The translations under genes and the position numbers were made by a program. Positions 37,433 through 50,700 of a stretch of 64,000 nt of DNA are shown here, one piece after another. Source of the DNA: Bugula neritina (taxonomy: Eukaryota > Bryozoa > Gymnolaemata > Cheilostomatida > Bugulidae); the NCBI GenBank assembly GCA_964035545.1, contig OZ037772.1, forward strand, positions 5,605,733-5,669,732, read 5' to 3'. Each line of letters starts with the position of its first letter. Position 1 is the stretch's first letter. The notes below the pieces were generated by a model. It searched no databases. It worked only from the letters and a program-made list of their open reading frames with translations, and was not told where the DNA came from.

Positions 37433-39239
37433 TTCACCTTTATGACACTTTTTATCTAGCTGTATTCAAGTAGCACAATCAAGTAATTATATTTTGACTT
37501 GTTGAATTTGAGGTATATATGTATGTAAGGTATAGCTATGTTTTAAACTGTTACATTTTCATGATCTTGTATTTCACTCTATTGATCTGTGTTATAAAAA
37601 CACATTATAAATCATGTTTTAAATTAACATGGTGAAGGCACTATTATTTTCAAAAACTGGGTTTGTATTATTGCCACACTACACCCCTACAATATCCTAT
37701 TAAACTAAGTTATAAGGTAAATAATGGTAGTGGGGATCTTTAGTGTTTAATTTACACTGAAAGGGCGAGTGGCCTACATCTCCCCCAATCTGTAAGCTTC
37801 TCTCAACTACATTGTAGATTTACACACTTGTGCAATAGCTGTGCTTACTCTTGGAGAATACTAATACAAGTTTTTGATGAACATAACCTAATTTAATATA
37901 GTAGTATATCACTAAATAGAATATCATTAGAATTGATTTTAATATTTTGTTGACATGAAGGCAGCTGCTGATTTGTTTCCTGCAGTAAATTTTTTTCAAT
38001 AGTTGATTTCCATAAAAAAATTTGGTCTAAAAAGCCAAAATTATATTATTAATTTTTTAAAATGAAAAGTGCATGGTCATTGCAGTGCTGCTATAGCACT
38101 GCTGCTTGTGTAGTGATGCACAAAATATATACATGTATTTGCTTACTTATCTGCTAGTTTTTCTGATGTATCAGCTGTTTTATATTATATTACCTTGTCA
38201 TGCATGTCAATACTTTATTACAGAAGAGAAAAGAAATATAGAGATTGAGCTGACCAATGAAAGGACAGCAAGTATAACTCCTGAACAAGGACTAGTTCTC
38301 TCACCTCTACCACCCAAGTCTGTAGAACTGATAAAAGCTGTTGAAGTTTCTCCATTCTGCTATTCTGTCCACACCTATAAAGGTATCACATATGCTGGGT
38401 GTTATGAAGGTGTACACAGGATAGATGAGAACAACAAAGTAACTAAATCATTCATCTCTATTTATAAGTATGGAGGTGTGGAGAGTATCTCAGTACATAA
38501 TGATAGGATATATACTTTGTCTTCTGATTTAACTGTGAGAGTTCATGACCTTGAAGGGAGGTTCATTACCAGCTGGACTCATACAGATAATAAATCAAAT
38601 TGGCTAAACCAGCTTGTCATCATAAACAATCAGATAGCTATTCCTGACAGGCTGAATAAAACTCTAGTATTCTACTCTCTGAATGGGGAAGTAGTAAACA
38701 CTTTACCCTGTCCTCTACTCACTGATACTACTGTACGTCTGTCTGCTGCAGATAACAACTCAGTTATTATATCTCAGTATGACTCATCTCTAGTATACAA
38801 AGTAGACACCTCATCAGGTGACATCATCTGGCAGTGTAAGGATGTGGCTAGACCTCTTGGAGTGACCTGCTATAGAGATGAGTTTGTACTTGTGGTTGAT
38901 GATGCTGTACCTTCCTCACTCTGCGTACTATCATTACATACAGGTTAGTTACTGTGTAGAATATACATAGTGTATGAAATACATGTGTTATAATTTGATG
39001 AAATGAGTTCATTCATATTTATAGTTATTTGCTGCAAATAAACTGCACTCTCTTTATATTATCTTTGAGTCTTAAAAAAAGAACATCATGCTGTTTTTCT
39101 TGGCAGGCAAGTTACTAACCAGGATACTTACTGAAAACAGTTACATACCTGATCTCCACGTCACTGGCTCTACTCTAGTAGTTCCAGGTCATTCTTCTAA
39201 TAGACAAGTCAAGTTCTATCAGCTGAAGTGAAGGTGAAC

Positions 39240-42056
39240 TAAATGGCTGGGATACTCTAATAAAGGTCAGTAAATGTTGTGAGAGGTGTACTGAGTGCCT
39301 TTCTAATTCATGTTTCTAATACTGCTTTGCATTGGTTGGTTTTGCATGGCATCTTATTGCATAATGCGCTGTGCTGTATTGCACTTTATTGCATATAAAA
39401 TTTATGCATATTGTATCAGATTACATAAATGTTAGTAAACCAGTAGTGGGCACATTATTACCAGTTATCTCCCCTGATTAGTTATCAATCAATAGTTAAA
39501 TTATAAGGCAACTGTTTACAATGCATACAATGTATACTAGCGTCTCATACTATTGTATATTATTATAACATGGCAGATATTGTATATACTAGACATCTCT
39601 GTTATGCTTTGTAGAACACAACATGTTGAGTCATACATAAGGAGTTACCTTCCCAGTACATCACTGCTTTAATCAGTCAACTAAGTCAGTTTACTTCACT
39701 ATAGACATCTGCATGTTTAACTTCCTACTTTACAGTGGACTACTAGACAGGCTATAACCATGTGATCTGTCAAAATTTTACAAGCACTATTTTTAATTCA
39801 TTGTTATCACTCAAGTTCTTGTACTGGTGCATTATATACCGGAAAATCCAGGCTATTGTGTGTTATATCAATTATACGCAATATATTTCTACAAATATGT
39901 AAACTTTATATAACAATCTTATTGATGGTGGCTACATATATATTATGTACTTTAAATTTGCAAAATTTTCTTTCCATTTCCTATTATCTTTTATCTTGAC
40001 TAAACTTTTGTTATTGGCAATTATCATGCCAAATTAATTGTGTCTATGTTTGCTGCCTTAGAACTTACTAATGTATCAGATTTTGTTATTAATATGGACA
40101 GATTACTGTATTGGAGATTGAGATGTGACATGCTGTGAAGCTGTTTTCATGGTTATGATCATATTATAAAGTTATTATTAGTAACAAGAAATAGCACATT
40201 ATATTCCCTTACTTATTTTAAGCAGCTCCTTTGATAAAAATAAAATTGCCTTTTATAATTAGCAATTGATTCTTTGTCTAATAAAGAGAAATTCAAAATT
40301 TTCTCCAGTTTTACATTGAATATTCTGTAATTATTTTGTTATCACCTTCTATAAAATATCACACATCCATTGGACATGTTACAAAAAGGAATTGGTCAGT
40401 AGTTCATAAACAATCAATTTTCGTTCAGTATATATATAAACTGTATTAGTAGTCTGCAAAAATTCTGATTTATAAAATGATGTGGAACCTATCTTAATGC
40501 AAGTGATTAAATTTTTTTTTCAGAGACTAAAGCCACTAATATAGCGTTATAATTTTCCTGATTATAATGTTTAGGGTGGATTCTTTATGCACTGTGTCCT
40601 GTTTGATTTACAGCTCCAAACACTTCACAGATGATACGAGAAAAAGTTTATATTTAATTCAATATACAAGTATTAATAAAAATACATTCAAATCCTATAA
40701 CACATTCACATGTCTACTATCTATCTCCACATACTATTCTCAACTGTTCTATATAAAACTGTCCGGAAGCATTCTGCTTCAAAGGGGGGGGGGGGGGTGG
40801 CGGCGGCGGGTGATCACGTGCTTTCATTTGATTGGCTTTAATGCACGTGTATAAGTAGTACGCTTCGTTGGCCACTACCATAGTTTGAGTGCAGGTAAAT
40901 TAGCCTTTTTATCTCCAGTTTATTATTTAATTCGTTATTAAGTGATATTGTAAGCTGGAATTAAAGCTTTCACTAAAAAGCTCTCGCTACAAAAGATATG
41001 GCAGCTGATATTTTTACAAACCTAAACTACTCTTCATTTGGCAAAAAAGCAAACAATTTCTATCTACAAAGTATTGACATACAGAAATATTATTCTTTTT
41101 CAGTAAGTTATCTTTATATAGAATTTGAATGTTATATAATAAAAGCAGAGATGAAGCCAAAACAGTGTTTGCTGCACACAAGAAACAAGTTCCAGATAAA
41201 GTTTTGTCAACCATCACATTCCGTTCACCAAAACTCTTTAAACATTTCTACAAACTCAAATTGATTTCCATGCAGCAACAACAATCAAACTGACATGCTA
41301 TATATCAAGTTCTGCAGATCATAATATTATATAAACTTTAATGCTTTGATATAACTTTTTGCGTACCTCTTAAGTAACCAATTCCATCTCTACTAGTAAA
41401 CATTGTACAAAGCATATTATCTCTACTAGCAATTGAAGTTGTATCCTGTGAAGAGTTACCTTTTTATATTATTGTAGGCAGAGCTGTTTAAGATGTGAGA
41501 TAGGAAGATCTTTAGTCTGAGTAGTTATAGAAATTTATTAGGAACCATGTTTTGTCTTTAATAGTCTTAACACTCTATTACATGCTACATGAGTTAGCCT
41601 ACAATATTCATGTACTTTCACTCAACATATACAAGCAACACTTTATGTAGCTGTATGGTCACTTGTTATAAATAAGACTAAACTAAATTAGAAATGATAA
41701 ATATCCTTGAGAGAGCTTTACTAGTAAATAAGTCATATTTTCTTGTATTGATGGAAAGAAAACAACATCATTCAATAGTTGGCAAATAATTGGGTTCTAT
41801 GTACAATAAGATCTATGAATGCTAATAATTAACCTATAAAAGAAATCCACTATTCTGATTGGACACACAAAAAGTGTGTTAATTAATAACTCCGCCTTAA
41901 TTGGATATTCCAGTTTCCTGCAATTAGGTAATGGGTTGTTTATAAAAGTTCAATTATTAAGACTTGGCTTTGTAGCTTTCACGCTGTCGATTTAGGGTAT
42001 ACGCACACTTACACTCTTTTTTCCTTGATTTTTACAATAATTGTGCTCATAATTAT
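39240..42056. repeat. 3' flank of copy C
   Basis: Nearly identical to the flank of copy B. It includes flank block 4 of 5 from about 40446, the expanded segment near 40548-40880 with a long poly-G tract at about 40785, and the gatatggcagctgatattt module at 40997. An 88-codon frame starting at 40998 is not kept in the sister modules because of indels. No gene supported. Confidence 0.6.
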
Positions 42057-42184
42057 AGAGAAGTTACTAACTAAGACATCTACTGAAAAAAACAACATAC
42101 CTCATCTAGATTGGCTCTACTCTATAGTAGTTCCAGCAAGCTCTTGTATAAAAGGGACAAGTTAAATTTCATCAGCTGAAGTGA
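42057..42184 (+). pseudogene. Relic of TRIM-like exon 8 downstream of copy C
   Basis: Sister of the relic at 29421-29546, with aagttactaactaagac, ttggctctactc and atcagctgaagtga still readable. Its presence at the same distance after B and C shows it existed before their flanks were duplicated. Confidence 0.75.
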
Positions 42185-42189
42185 AAGTG

Positions 42190-43758
42190 AACTAATAGAC
42201 TGGATACTCTAAAAATGGTCAGTAATTTTTGTTGCAATATTTCCCCTTTTATGTATTTATAGTATCACTTTGCATATGGTGTTATATTGAATTGCGTCAT
42301 GTTATATATTATGTTATATTGCATTGTATTTTATTGTACTGTGTTATATTTGTGATCTATAGCCTATTGTATTATTGTGTCACATTCTAAACTGTATTAT
42401 ATTTTACTGATTTTGTATGTAATAAATGGTAGTAAACCAGTAGTGTACGAACTACCAGTTATCTCCAGTTGTTTATTTATCAACTGATAGTCAAATTATA
42501 AAGCAGCTGTTGACATTGTACATAATATGGTACACTAATGAATCATACTATTATACTAAATAATATACAATGTTATACTACATGTAGGACATTCCATATC
42601 TTCAACATACTAAAAGAGTTGCCTTCTTCCTATAAAATATGGTTATATCATAAGTAGACTTAGGACAGTCTAGTTTACACAATCTCATCGTATTACAAAA
42701 GCTATTGCACCTTTTTTGATTTATCAATTTTACATTTTCATACAAAGCATTTTAATCTGAAAGATTTATTTTACTGCATGTTTTAGTAATTATACATAAT
42801 GTCGTTAAGTTTACATAGTTTAATTACACACAATTTTTAACATGCATATGTATATCTTAGAATTTATTGCTATATGTTTATATTGGATATTCAGAAGAGT
42901 ACTGAATACCAATGTCAAACGTAGACAAATGATCCACTCTTTAAACTTGCGTTACAAACTAAACTTTCAGCCCTCCGCTGTTTTGATGAAAACACAAACT
43001 TTCAACTTTTTGTATATAGTTTTGTAACTTCAGGATGAAAGACTACAGGACAGTGCATGACTTTGTTGGAGTGAAAGACTTGATCATTATTACCTTTTTT
43101 TCAATTTATTGGGGTTCTATGTTTAATATTTCATTGCAAAGTTGTTTTATGTTTACAAGTGTATGAGTATTTGAGCTAATGTTAATGTGTTGTTTTTGGA
43201 AATATATATAATTACTCATTCACAAGGAGGCTGGCCTCATAATTGTTACCTTAGATTATGTTATATATGTTGATGCTGGGTAACTGTAATCCAATGGTCC
43301 CTGTGGTGTAATGGTTAGCACACTTGCTTGCGAGCAGAAGATCTCTGATGCGAATCCCAGTGGGAGAAAAGTGTTATCGGACTAGCTTCATTTTACATAA
43401 AATAATTTTATTTACATGTCAAGTTTACTCAGGTTCCTCCCCCCAGCCCTATATACAATCACATACTTACCAGTAGTTATTTGCATTTTCTATAATTCTT
43501 GTTTGACAGAGCTGCAGCAATATTTGACATGCAGCCTTATAATTGTTTATGTATTAAAAACATTAAATTATTCTCTACTCAAAACAATATGTTATAAACT
43601 GTTGAAATATACATACTTATTTAAAGATATGAATACTTAAGACCCTAGCTTCACGTTTGGGGATTGAGAGATGCAGCAGAAAGTATGTGACCTTCACAGT
43701 TCACAGGTTTATCGCTAAGTTGCATGCATCTTATCACAGTCATAAATGTCAGATGACT
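42190..43758. other. Spacer; no gene seen
   Basis: Duplicate of 29550-31170, containing tRNA-like sequence 5. Short frames, such as 61 codons at 42842, do not match frames in the sister copy. Confidence 0.5.
43296..43367 (+). repeat. tRNA-like sequence 5
   Basis: GGTCCCTGTGGTGTAATGG with a near-perfect A-box and a B-box-like GATGCGAATCC. Duplicate of the one at 30657 after the 12.6-kb block duplication. Confidence 0.6.
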
Positions 43759-45044
43759 CTTATCACACTTGGTAAACATTACGCAGGGCTTTAAAGCAGA
43801 TAAGGCTAAATAAGGGAGAAATAAAATTCCTTCGAATTAAAATTTTTGGCAAGTCAAATGTCAAGAATGATGAGAGTAGAATAGGGTCAGGTGGCCCAGT
43901 GTGCCCCATGCGCATGACCAACTTGAAAAACAAATGTATATGGTAGCTGAATGAAAATTGCTTTTAAACTTGCTATTATACTAGTTAATTAAGGCAGATA
44001 CAAGTGATGATGACAATATCTATATTAAAATAAACTTGGCTTGTTATCTTTGAGTTTAAAAATCTAAATGCTTGGATGACATCTTGGAAAGTTACAACAA
44101 GTCCTTAAAACAAAAATGGACTCACTTACTTAAAATGTAAGTTCACCAAGTGCTAAAAAACAATGGCTGAAAAATTATGAATTTTTTGTTATTGAAGACA
44201 AAAACACAACTTTAAGTAAACAATTTCTCTTGAGGTTCCACTGACTTTTTTTACCCCTATGACCACTGTGCCTGGTTACCCTTACTTTCTAAATTCACAT
44301 TTGTGCCTCTTAGAATTTATGCTCTTGTATTAATTATGCATTTCTATATATTTATGTATGTTATTTTTAAGCTTCATGTGTAAAGGTGAATAAAGTAAAC
44401 AATCACCATGGTAACCAAACATCCAAGCATCTTGTTGTATCAACTCCTTGAGGAGTTACTAACTGATGATGTTTGAGAATATCATTACAACAAATTGTCC
44501 TACAAATTCAACAGTCTGGCATTCTTGGTTGTTGTTTCAAATGCAAATACCTAGCTTACAGTATATAGCTTAATAACACGAAGATAAAAAATGTCAGTCG
44601 AAATGTAATGAGTAATCTCTGTTATAATTATGTTTTATATAATTTTACAATCATTATATTTTGAATAAGCTTTTTGTTTCAATGAATTAGGCATAATGGC
44701 TTCATTAATGCTGGCAAACAACAACTGAACCCTTGTATGTTTACTCAGCTTTAAAAGCAATCTCAACACACTAACCCTTTGTATGACAATGTTATCACCA
44801 ACTTCAGTGTATTTTGCAGCTATCATAAATACCAGGTGCTCTTTTATCACACTTGGTAAACACTATACATGGCTTTAAAGCAGATAAGGCTTAGTTATTT
44901 TATCTTTCCACATGTATGAGTATTTGAGCTAATGTTAGTGAGTTGTTTTTGGAAATATATATTACTCATTCACAGGAGGCTGGACTCATAATTGTTGCCT
45001 TAGATTATGTTATATATGTTGATGTTGGTTAACTGTAGTCCAAT

Positions 45045-45115
45045 GGTCTCTGTGGTGTAATGGCTAGCACACTTACTTGCAGGCCGGAGGTCTCAGATGT
45101 GAATCCCAGTAGTAG
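45045..45115 (+). repeat. tRNA-like sequence 6
   Basis: GGTCTCTGTGGTGTAATGGC with an A-box and degenerate B-box GATGTGAATCC, inside the spacer piece copied into the repeat array. Confidence 0.55.
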
Positions 45116-46261
45116 AAAAGTATTATCAGACTAACGTCACTTTGCATAAAATAATTCTATATGTCAAGGTAACTCAGGTTCCCTGAGCCCTATATACAAT
45201 CACATACTTACCAGTAACTTGCATTTTCTATAATCTTTGTTTGACAGAGCTGCAGCAATATTTGACGTGAAGCCTTATAATTGTTTATATATTAAAAACA
45301 TTAAATTCTCTACTCAAAACAATATGTTATAAGCTGTTGAAATATACATACTTATTTAAAGATATGAATACTTAAGACCCTAGCTTCACGTTTGGGAATT
45401 GAGAGATGCAGCAGAAAGTATGTGACCTTCACAATTCACAGGTTTATCACCAAGTTGCATGCATTTTTTAACAGTCATGAATACCAGAAGACTCTTATCA
45501 CACTTGGTGAACATTAGACATGGCTTTAAAGCAGATAAGGCTAAGAAGGGGAGCAATAAAATCTCTTAAATAAAATGGGAGTGCATATTGTTCCCCACAA
45601 GGCCAACTTAAACACAAATGCATAGTTCAATGAAAATTTATTTTTGAACTTCCTATTATACTATAGTTGATTAAAGCAGTTACAAGCAATAACAACAATA
45701 TCTCTAAATTGTAACAAAACTAGGTTTGTCACTTTTGAGTATAAAAAGTCAAAACCTGGGATGACATCTTGAAAATATTGCAACAAGTATCGTTAAAACA
45801 GATATGGACTCGCTTATTTAAAATTTAAGTTCTATAAGTGTTGAAATACAATGATTGAAAAATTATATTATGTCATTCTTTTTTATTGAAGAAAAAGCAC
45901 ATCTTTAAGTCAATAAGTTCTTTTGCATTTCTACTGACTTTTTGTACACCTATGGCCACTGTACCTGGTTACCATTACTTTCTAAATTCACATTTGTGCC
46001 TTTTAGAGTTTATGCTCTTGCAATAATTATGCATTTCTATATATTTCTGTATGTTATTTTTAAGCTTCACGTGTGAAGGTGAATGAATGGTTGATACAAC
46101 AAAGTAAAAAATCACCATGGTAACCAAACATCAAGCATCTCGTTGTATCAGTTCCTTGAGGAGTTACTATCCGATAATATTTGAGAATATCATTACAACA
46201 AGTAGTGTTACAAATTCAACAGCCTGGCATTCTTGGTTCTTGTTGTAAACTGTGCAAATAT

Positions 46262-46567
46262 TGTGGTGGCTCGTGGAGCTACCAGCAGCACAACATGTGG
46301 GGTCGCGTAATTGACCCGGAACAATTGATAGCCAATTAGCGTGTTTAATAGTTAGCAGCAAGTATAGTTTCCCGCTGCTAACTCAGTCGAAGTTAGAGTG
46401 CTGAATAGACTAGATGTGTAACTTGTCAGATGTATTTGTATCGTTTTTGTAATGTATGGTTGTGTGTAAAATATATACTCGTTCACTCGACTTAACCTGG
46501 TGCAGTTCTATCGAATTAATTAGACTCTCTGGATAGCATATCAACCCTAAATCTGAAAAATATAACA
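46262..46567. mobile_element. Solo LTR 2 (306 bp)
   Basis: TGTGGTGGCTCG at the start and TATAACA at the end, flanked by ATAT on both sides (46258-46261 and 46568-46571). The sister repeat units near 32885 and 44545 read gcaaatac without interruption. It is more GC-rich than its surroundings. Like solo LTR 1 it contains AACCTGGTG about 70-85 bases from its 3' end, which suggests related families. No internal region. Confidence 0.7.
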
Positions 46568-46940
46568 ATATATACTTAACTTACAATATATAGCTTTATA
46601 ACACCAAGATGAAAAATGTCAAGAAATGTAATGAGTAATCTCTGTTATAATTATACTTTAGCCTATATAATTTACGATCATTATATTTTGAATAAGCTTT
46701 TTGTTACAATAAAGTAGGCATAATGGCTTCATTAATGCTGAAAAACAGCAGCTGAACCCTTGTATGTTTACTCAGCTTTAAAAGCAATCTCAACACACTA
46801 ACCCTTTGCATGGCAATGTTATCACCAACTTAAGTGTATTTTGCAGCTATCATAAATACCAGGTGCTCTTTTATCACACTTGGTAAACACTAGACATAGC
46901 TTTAAAGCAGATAAGGTTAAGAAGGGGAACAATAAAATTC

Positions 46941-47711
46941 CCTCATCAACTATTTCAAGGTTTCACTGAAGAGCAGTTTCCACTTGAACCACCAGTTCCA
47001 CTTTCGAGTTCATAGAGGAAACTTGTAGGGAACATTTACCTTCAAATTGAACAGTCATTTATACTCACTCAACTCAAATTTAATCAACTAACTAGAGTCA
47101 CTGAGTGATTGCTAAGTGCTGGTAAGTTTTACATTTCTAGTTGAAGCAACTGCATGGTATTGTTAATCTTTACGTGCAAAAGTTTCACAGTTAATATCTT
47201 GTGAATTTGACTTGAGAAGATTATCAATCACTACTAAAAAGCTAGCACCACTGTTGCAGTTTTGCTATAGCTACTACAGGTGTGAGTTATAGTTTGTGTT
47301 TTAATGCACTGCTAGAACATAACTCTTATAGTTGGGTTTGTGAGCAAGAACCAAGTGTCAGTTATGGTTGAATATGCATTTAAAACACTAATTATAAAAA
47401 GAACTATATACATCAAAGTGAAAAGTACAAGAGAAAGATTCATGCAGTATTGAGCTTTGTAACAAGTCTGAAGGTAGAGTGAGTCTGAAAAGTTAAAAAG
47501 CTAAAGAGATAAAACAATACCTCACCATGCATGCAACCAACAATTTGGTTGGGAACATGAACTATACTTGTCATGGAATCTTATGTTCGATAAGTTAAAC
47601 CATAGCAGAAACTTGTTTATTTTCAACTTCATCACTGTGATAACTTTTATGATGAGTATGCCAATATCAATATATGATTGTGTCAACTCTTTTTAATATT
47701 TGTAGAACAAA
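46941..47711. other. Region upstream of copy D; possible promoter
   Basis: Counterpart of 33251-34025, ending in the 3' splice site tttgtag before the ATG. No coding frame is evident. Confidence 0.45.
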
Positions 47712-50700
47712 ATGGCTTCTAAACCACAACAAATGGTGAGATGTACTATTTGTTTATCTAAACTCAATATAGAGGAATGTAAGGCACTGCCTTGTACTCA
47801 CCCACACTGTGACAAGTGTTTGAATGAATTCTATGGAAGGCTGAATGCTCTTAAATGTGGAATATGTCGGTGGGTGAATAATATAATAACATAATAATAT
47901 GTTACATAATATTCTATATTTCATAATATAATGTTCATAGTAACATAAATATCGTAGGTAGGTAGGTGAATAATATAATAATATATAATATAATATGTTA
48001 CATAATATTATGTAGGTATTTTATAATAATGTAAATTATAATATAAATAACATGATGGTATTTACTATATGTGTTTATGCTATATGTAGTATACCTGTAT
48101 TGCTATATCAGGTTATATAACAGATAGTGTTACACTGTAAACTTTTATATATAATTATTATACTTTATATACTATATAGCCTATAGTCAATAATCTATCA
48201 ACAATAAATCGATCATTTATGTTACAGACAAGTGTTCAATTCAACACCTGATAAGTTGCCAACAGCAGACCAAATGAATCAGATAGACAAGTCTATACTC
48301 TGTGAAGTCTGTACAAAGTCAGGAGTGAATAACACACCTGCTCTGATGTATTGTCTAGTTTGTTCCAAACTGTACTGTGCTAAACATGTCATTGTAAGTT
48401 AACACTATTTTTTGTGTTTTCTGTGTATATATCCCTATATGTGATATTTTGAAACTGAAAGCTTGAGATTTTGGTGATACTTTGCAGAGAAATAATTTAA
48501 TGGCTTTGCAACAAAGTATTTACAATATTTGATTTGGTTCATCAATCGAAATCATTCATTTAGTTTCACTTGTTTTCACTCATTTGCTTACATGAATTGG
48601 TTTTGTGTCTTTACCTCCTAACATTTATCGATCAGCATGCTGTAGTTTATTATACATTAGATAAAAGTTATGATCAAGGAGACATAACTCTCAAGATTGA
48701 TTTCTTACATCCATGCTTTTATTGTAATAGATTGTACAATATATCTTTAAATATTTTTAAATTGTATACTATTGCATATATACTTTAGGCATTATATGAT
48801 CATGACATTAGGACCATTATAATGTATATTATATGCAATCTTAGATGTAATATCGTTAGTAAGCCACAAACTCTTTTGTATATATTTGTCTTAGGACCAT
48901 GACAATCTGGCCGAAGAACATTCTAGAATAAATATGACAGAGTATATAGCTCGCGCTGCTAAGTTAGAGAGGAGAATGTGTGAGACACATGCAGACGTAG
49001 AGTATATTTTGGGTTGTAAAGTCTGTCTCAAACTATTCTGTACTAAGTGTGTACCTACAGCTGGGGTATGTGATGATGGTAAGTGTCTATTCTTCTGTTT
49101 ACTTGCTATATATATTACATGATTCAGGTACACAACAGCTTATACATTACTTTGTATATATTACTTTAGGTACATCACAGCATATACTCTTGACGTTGAA
49201 AGATTTAACAATGCAGCTGGTGGAAGTCACAAAGTTGAAGACAAGAGAAGACAATTTATCTGGTTATTACAAACAGATAGCTGCAAACATTGATGAGTTT
49301 AGAACTGAAACCAAGAAGCTACTGGGGATGCTATGGAAACAGCGTGATGATCAGGTGATTATTACATAGTTTTTAAATTTGATAATTATAAAGATCATAT
49401 AGAAACTGTAAAAGTTTGTTTATAGCTTTTCTATAATCATCTGAGATAAGTTAATTTTTTGGTATAGATGCAAGATGGTTATACGCTCAGACACTCCTCA
49501 AACTATTCTAACTTGTCTAACATTCAATGTGACTGTATTTAGATAGCAGCTATTCAACAGAAGTATGACAAACTGGAGAAAGAACTGGTGGAGAAGAGAG
49601 AAAAGACTGAGAGTCAAGCAGTGAACTTCATGGTAGAGGAAGTGGGGGCTAGATACTGTGAGCTGTATAATCACAGAACAGGAATAGAGGCTAAGTTAGA
49701 CCAAAGTCATGAGGTTAGTTGCAGAGCATATATAGTAGATGTTTGGATCTGTAGCATTTTTATATATTTCAATGTTTTTATATAAATTCTATATTCATTG
49801 TTGCTCTATATCTGTAAATAACATCTAAAGAGTACATAAGTAGAAAATGAATCAGGTAATAACCAATAGAGGCAGTAATGGAACTGTACTATAACATATC
49901 ATGCTGTATAACACAGGACTGTCCAACATTTATGCTACCCTCAAAGGCATAAACATAAAAAATGTTGCTCGATCAGATATATAAATTAGAGTGGAAAAAA
50001 TACTTTTTAAATACATGTATCTTTGTATGCATGCTAAAACATTCAGCCTGTAGTAGTTAATGGGACTTTATTGTGTAATGATTTATAAGAATTTGGAATG
50101 AAGTAATTAATAAAATACTGACACTGTGGTCACAGCTCAAGTTAAGTTTTACAGAGTGGCCTCCAGTCACCAGAGTATTCCATTTTATTTGCTGTCGGTC
50201 TGCAAGGTACCCAGTATACTAACACTATATGACACTGTATTATAATACCGTAGGATACTGTATAATACAATAATACCATAGTACTTTTAATATCATAGCA
50301 TACTGTATAGTACTAAAGGACACTACGCAACACTATATGATACTGTATAATACTATAAAAAACTGTATAGTATTGTAGGATACTGCAGTATAGTACTATA
50401 TGATACTGTATAATACTAGAAGATGCTGTATAATGCTATATTAGGATACTGTATTTAATAGCATAGCCCACCATACATTAGCGTCAGCTTTGAAATCTGT
50501 GCTCCCTTAAGGTACAGTTTATTAGAATAAACCTTACCCATTTATAGTTGGCAGTAGTCTGTTTCCCTAATACGGCATTGCAATCTCGATCAATCAGTCT
50601 TTTGCATTTCACTGCTGTTTTTTAGATGGTTTTGTTGGTGTCAAATATAGAATTGTTGTTGATTTTATTGTTCATACTAAACACTGCCATTCTTTATAAC

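Larger units (their letters stand above)
34026..39231 (+). pseudogene. TRIM-like copy C, frameshifted in the first B-box exon
   Basis: All eight exons are present: 34026-34183, 34546-34713, 35344-35527, 35622-35806, 35994-36164, 37202-37313, 38224-38943, 39107-39231. The RING ligands are complete (CTIC, PCTHPHCDKC, CGMC). Exon 2 is 168 instead of 166 bases: an extra TA turns cctgataagtt into cctgatataagtt and brings a TAG at 34586-34588, after about 66 codons. Skipping exon 2 does not restore the frame, because exons 1 and 3 are then out of phase. Exons 3-8 keep an open frame with an intact second B-box, coiled coil and propeller. Either a very young pseudogene, a segregating or sequencing indel, or a locus making a RING-only peptide. 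Confidence 0.8.
43759..46940. repeat. ~1.07-kb tandem repeat array upstream of copy D
   Basis: Unit starts (tatcacacttgg) are at 43759, 44843, 45495 and 46871. The segment 44890-45495 is a copy of 43160-43758, so a piece of the neighbouring spacer has been carried into the array. The last unit is lengthened by solo LTR 2. No coding potential seen. Confidence 0.75.

Noticed and set aside
40998-41264. 88-codon ORF starting MAADIFTNLNY, with relatives at 212, 18416, 28412 and 54136
   Set aside because: The module is repeated in all five flanks, but small indels change the frame in each copy, so it is not conserved as coding sequence.
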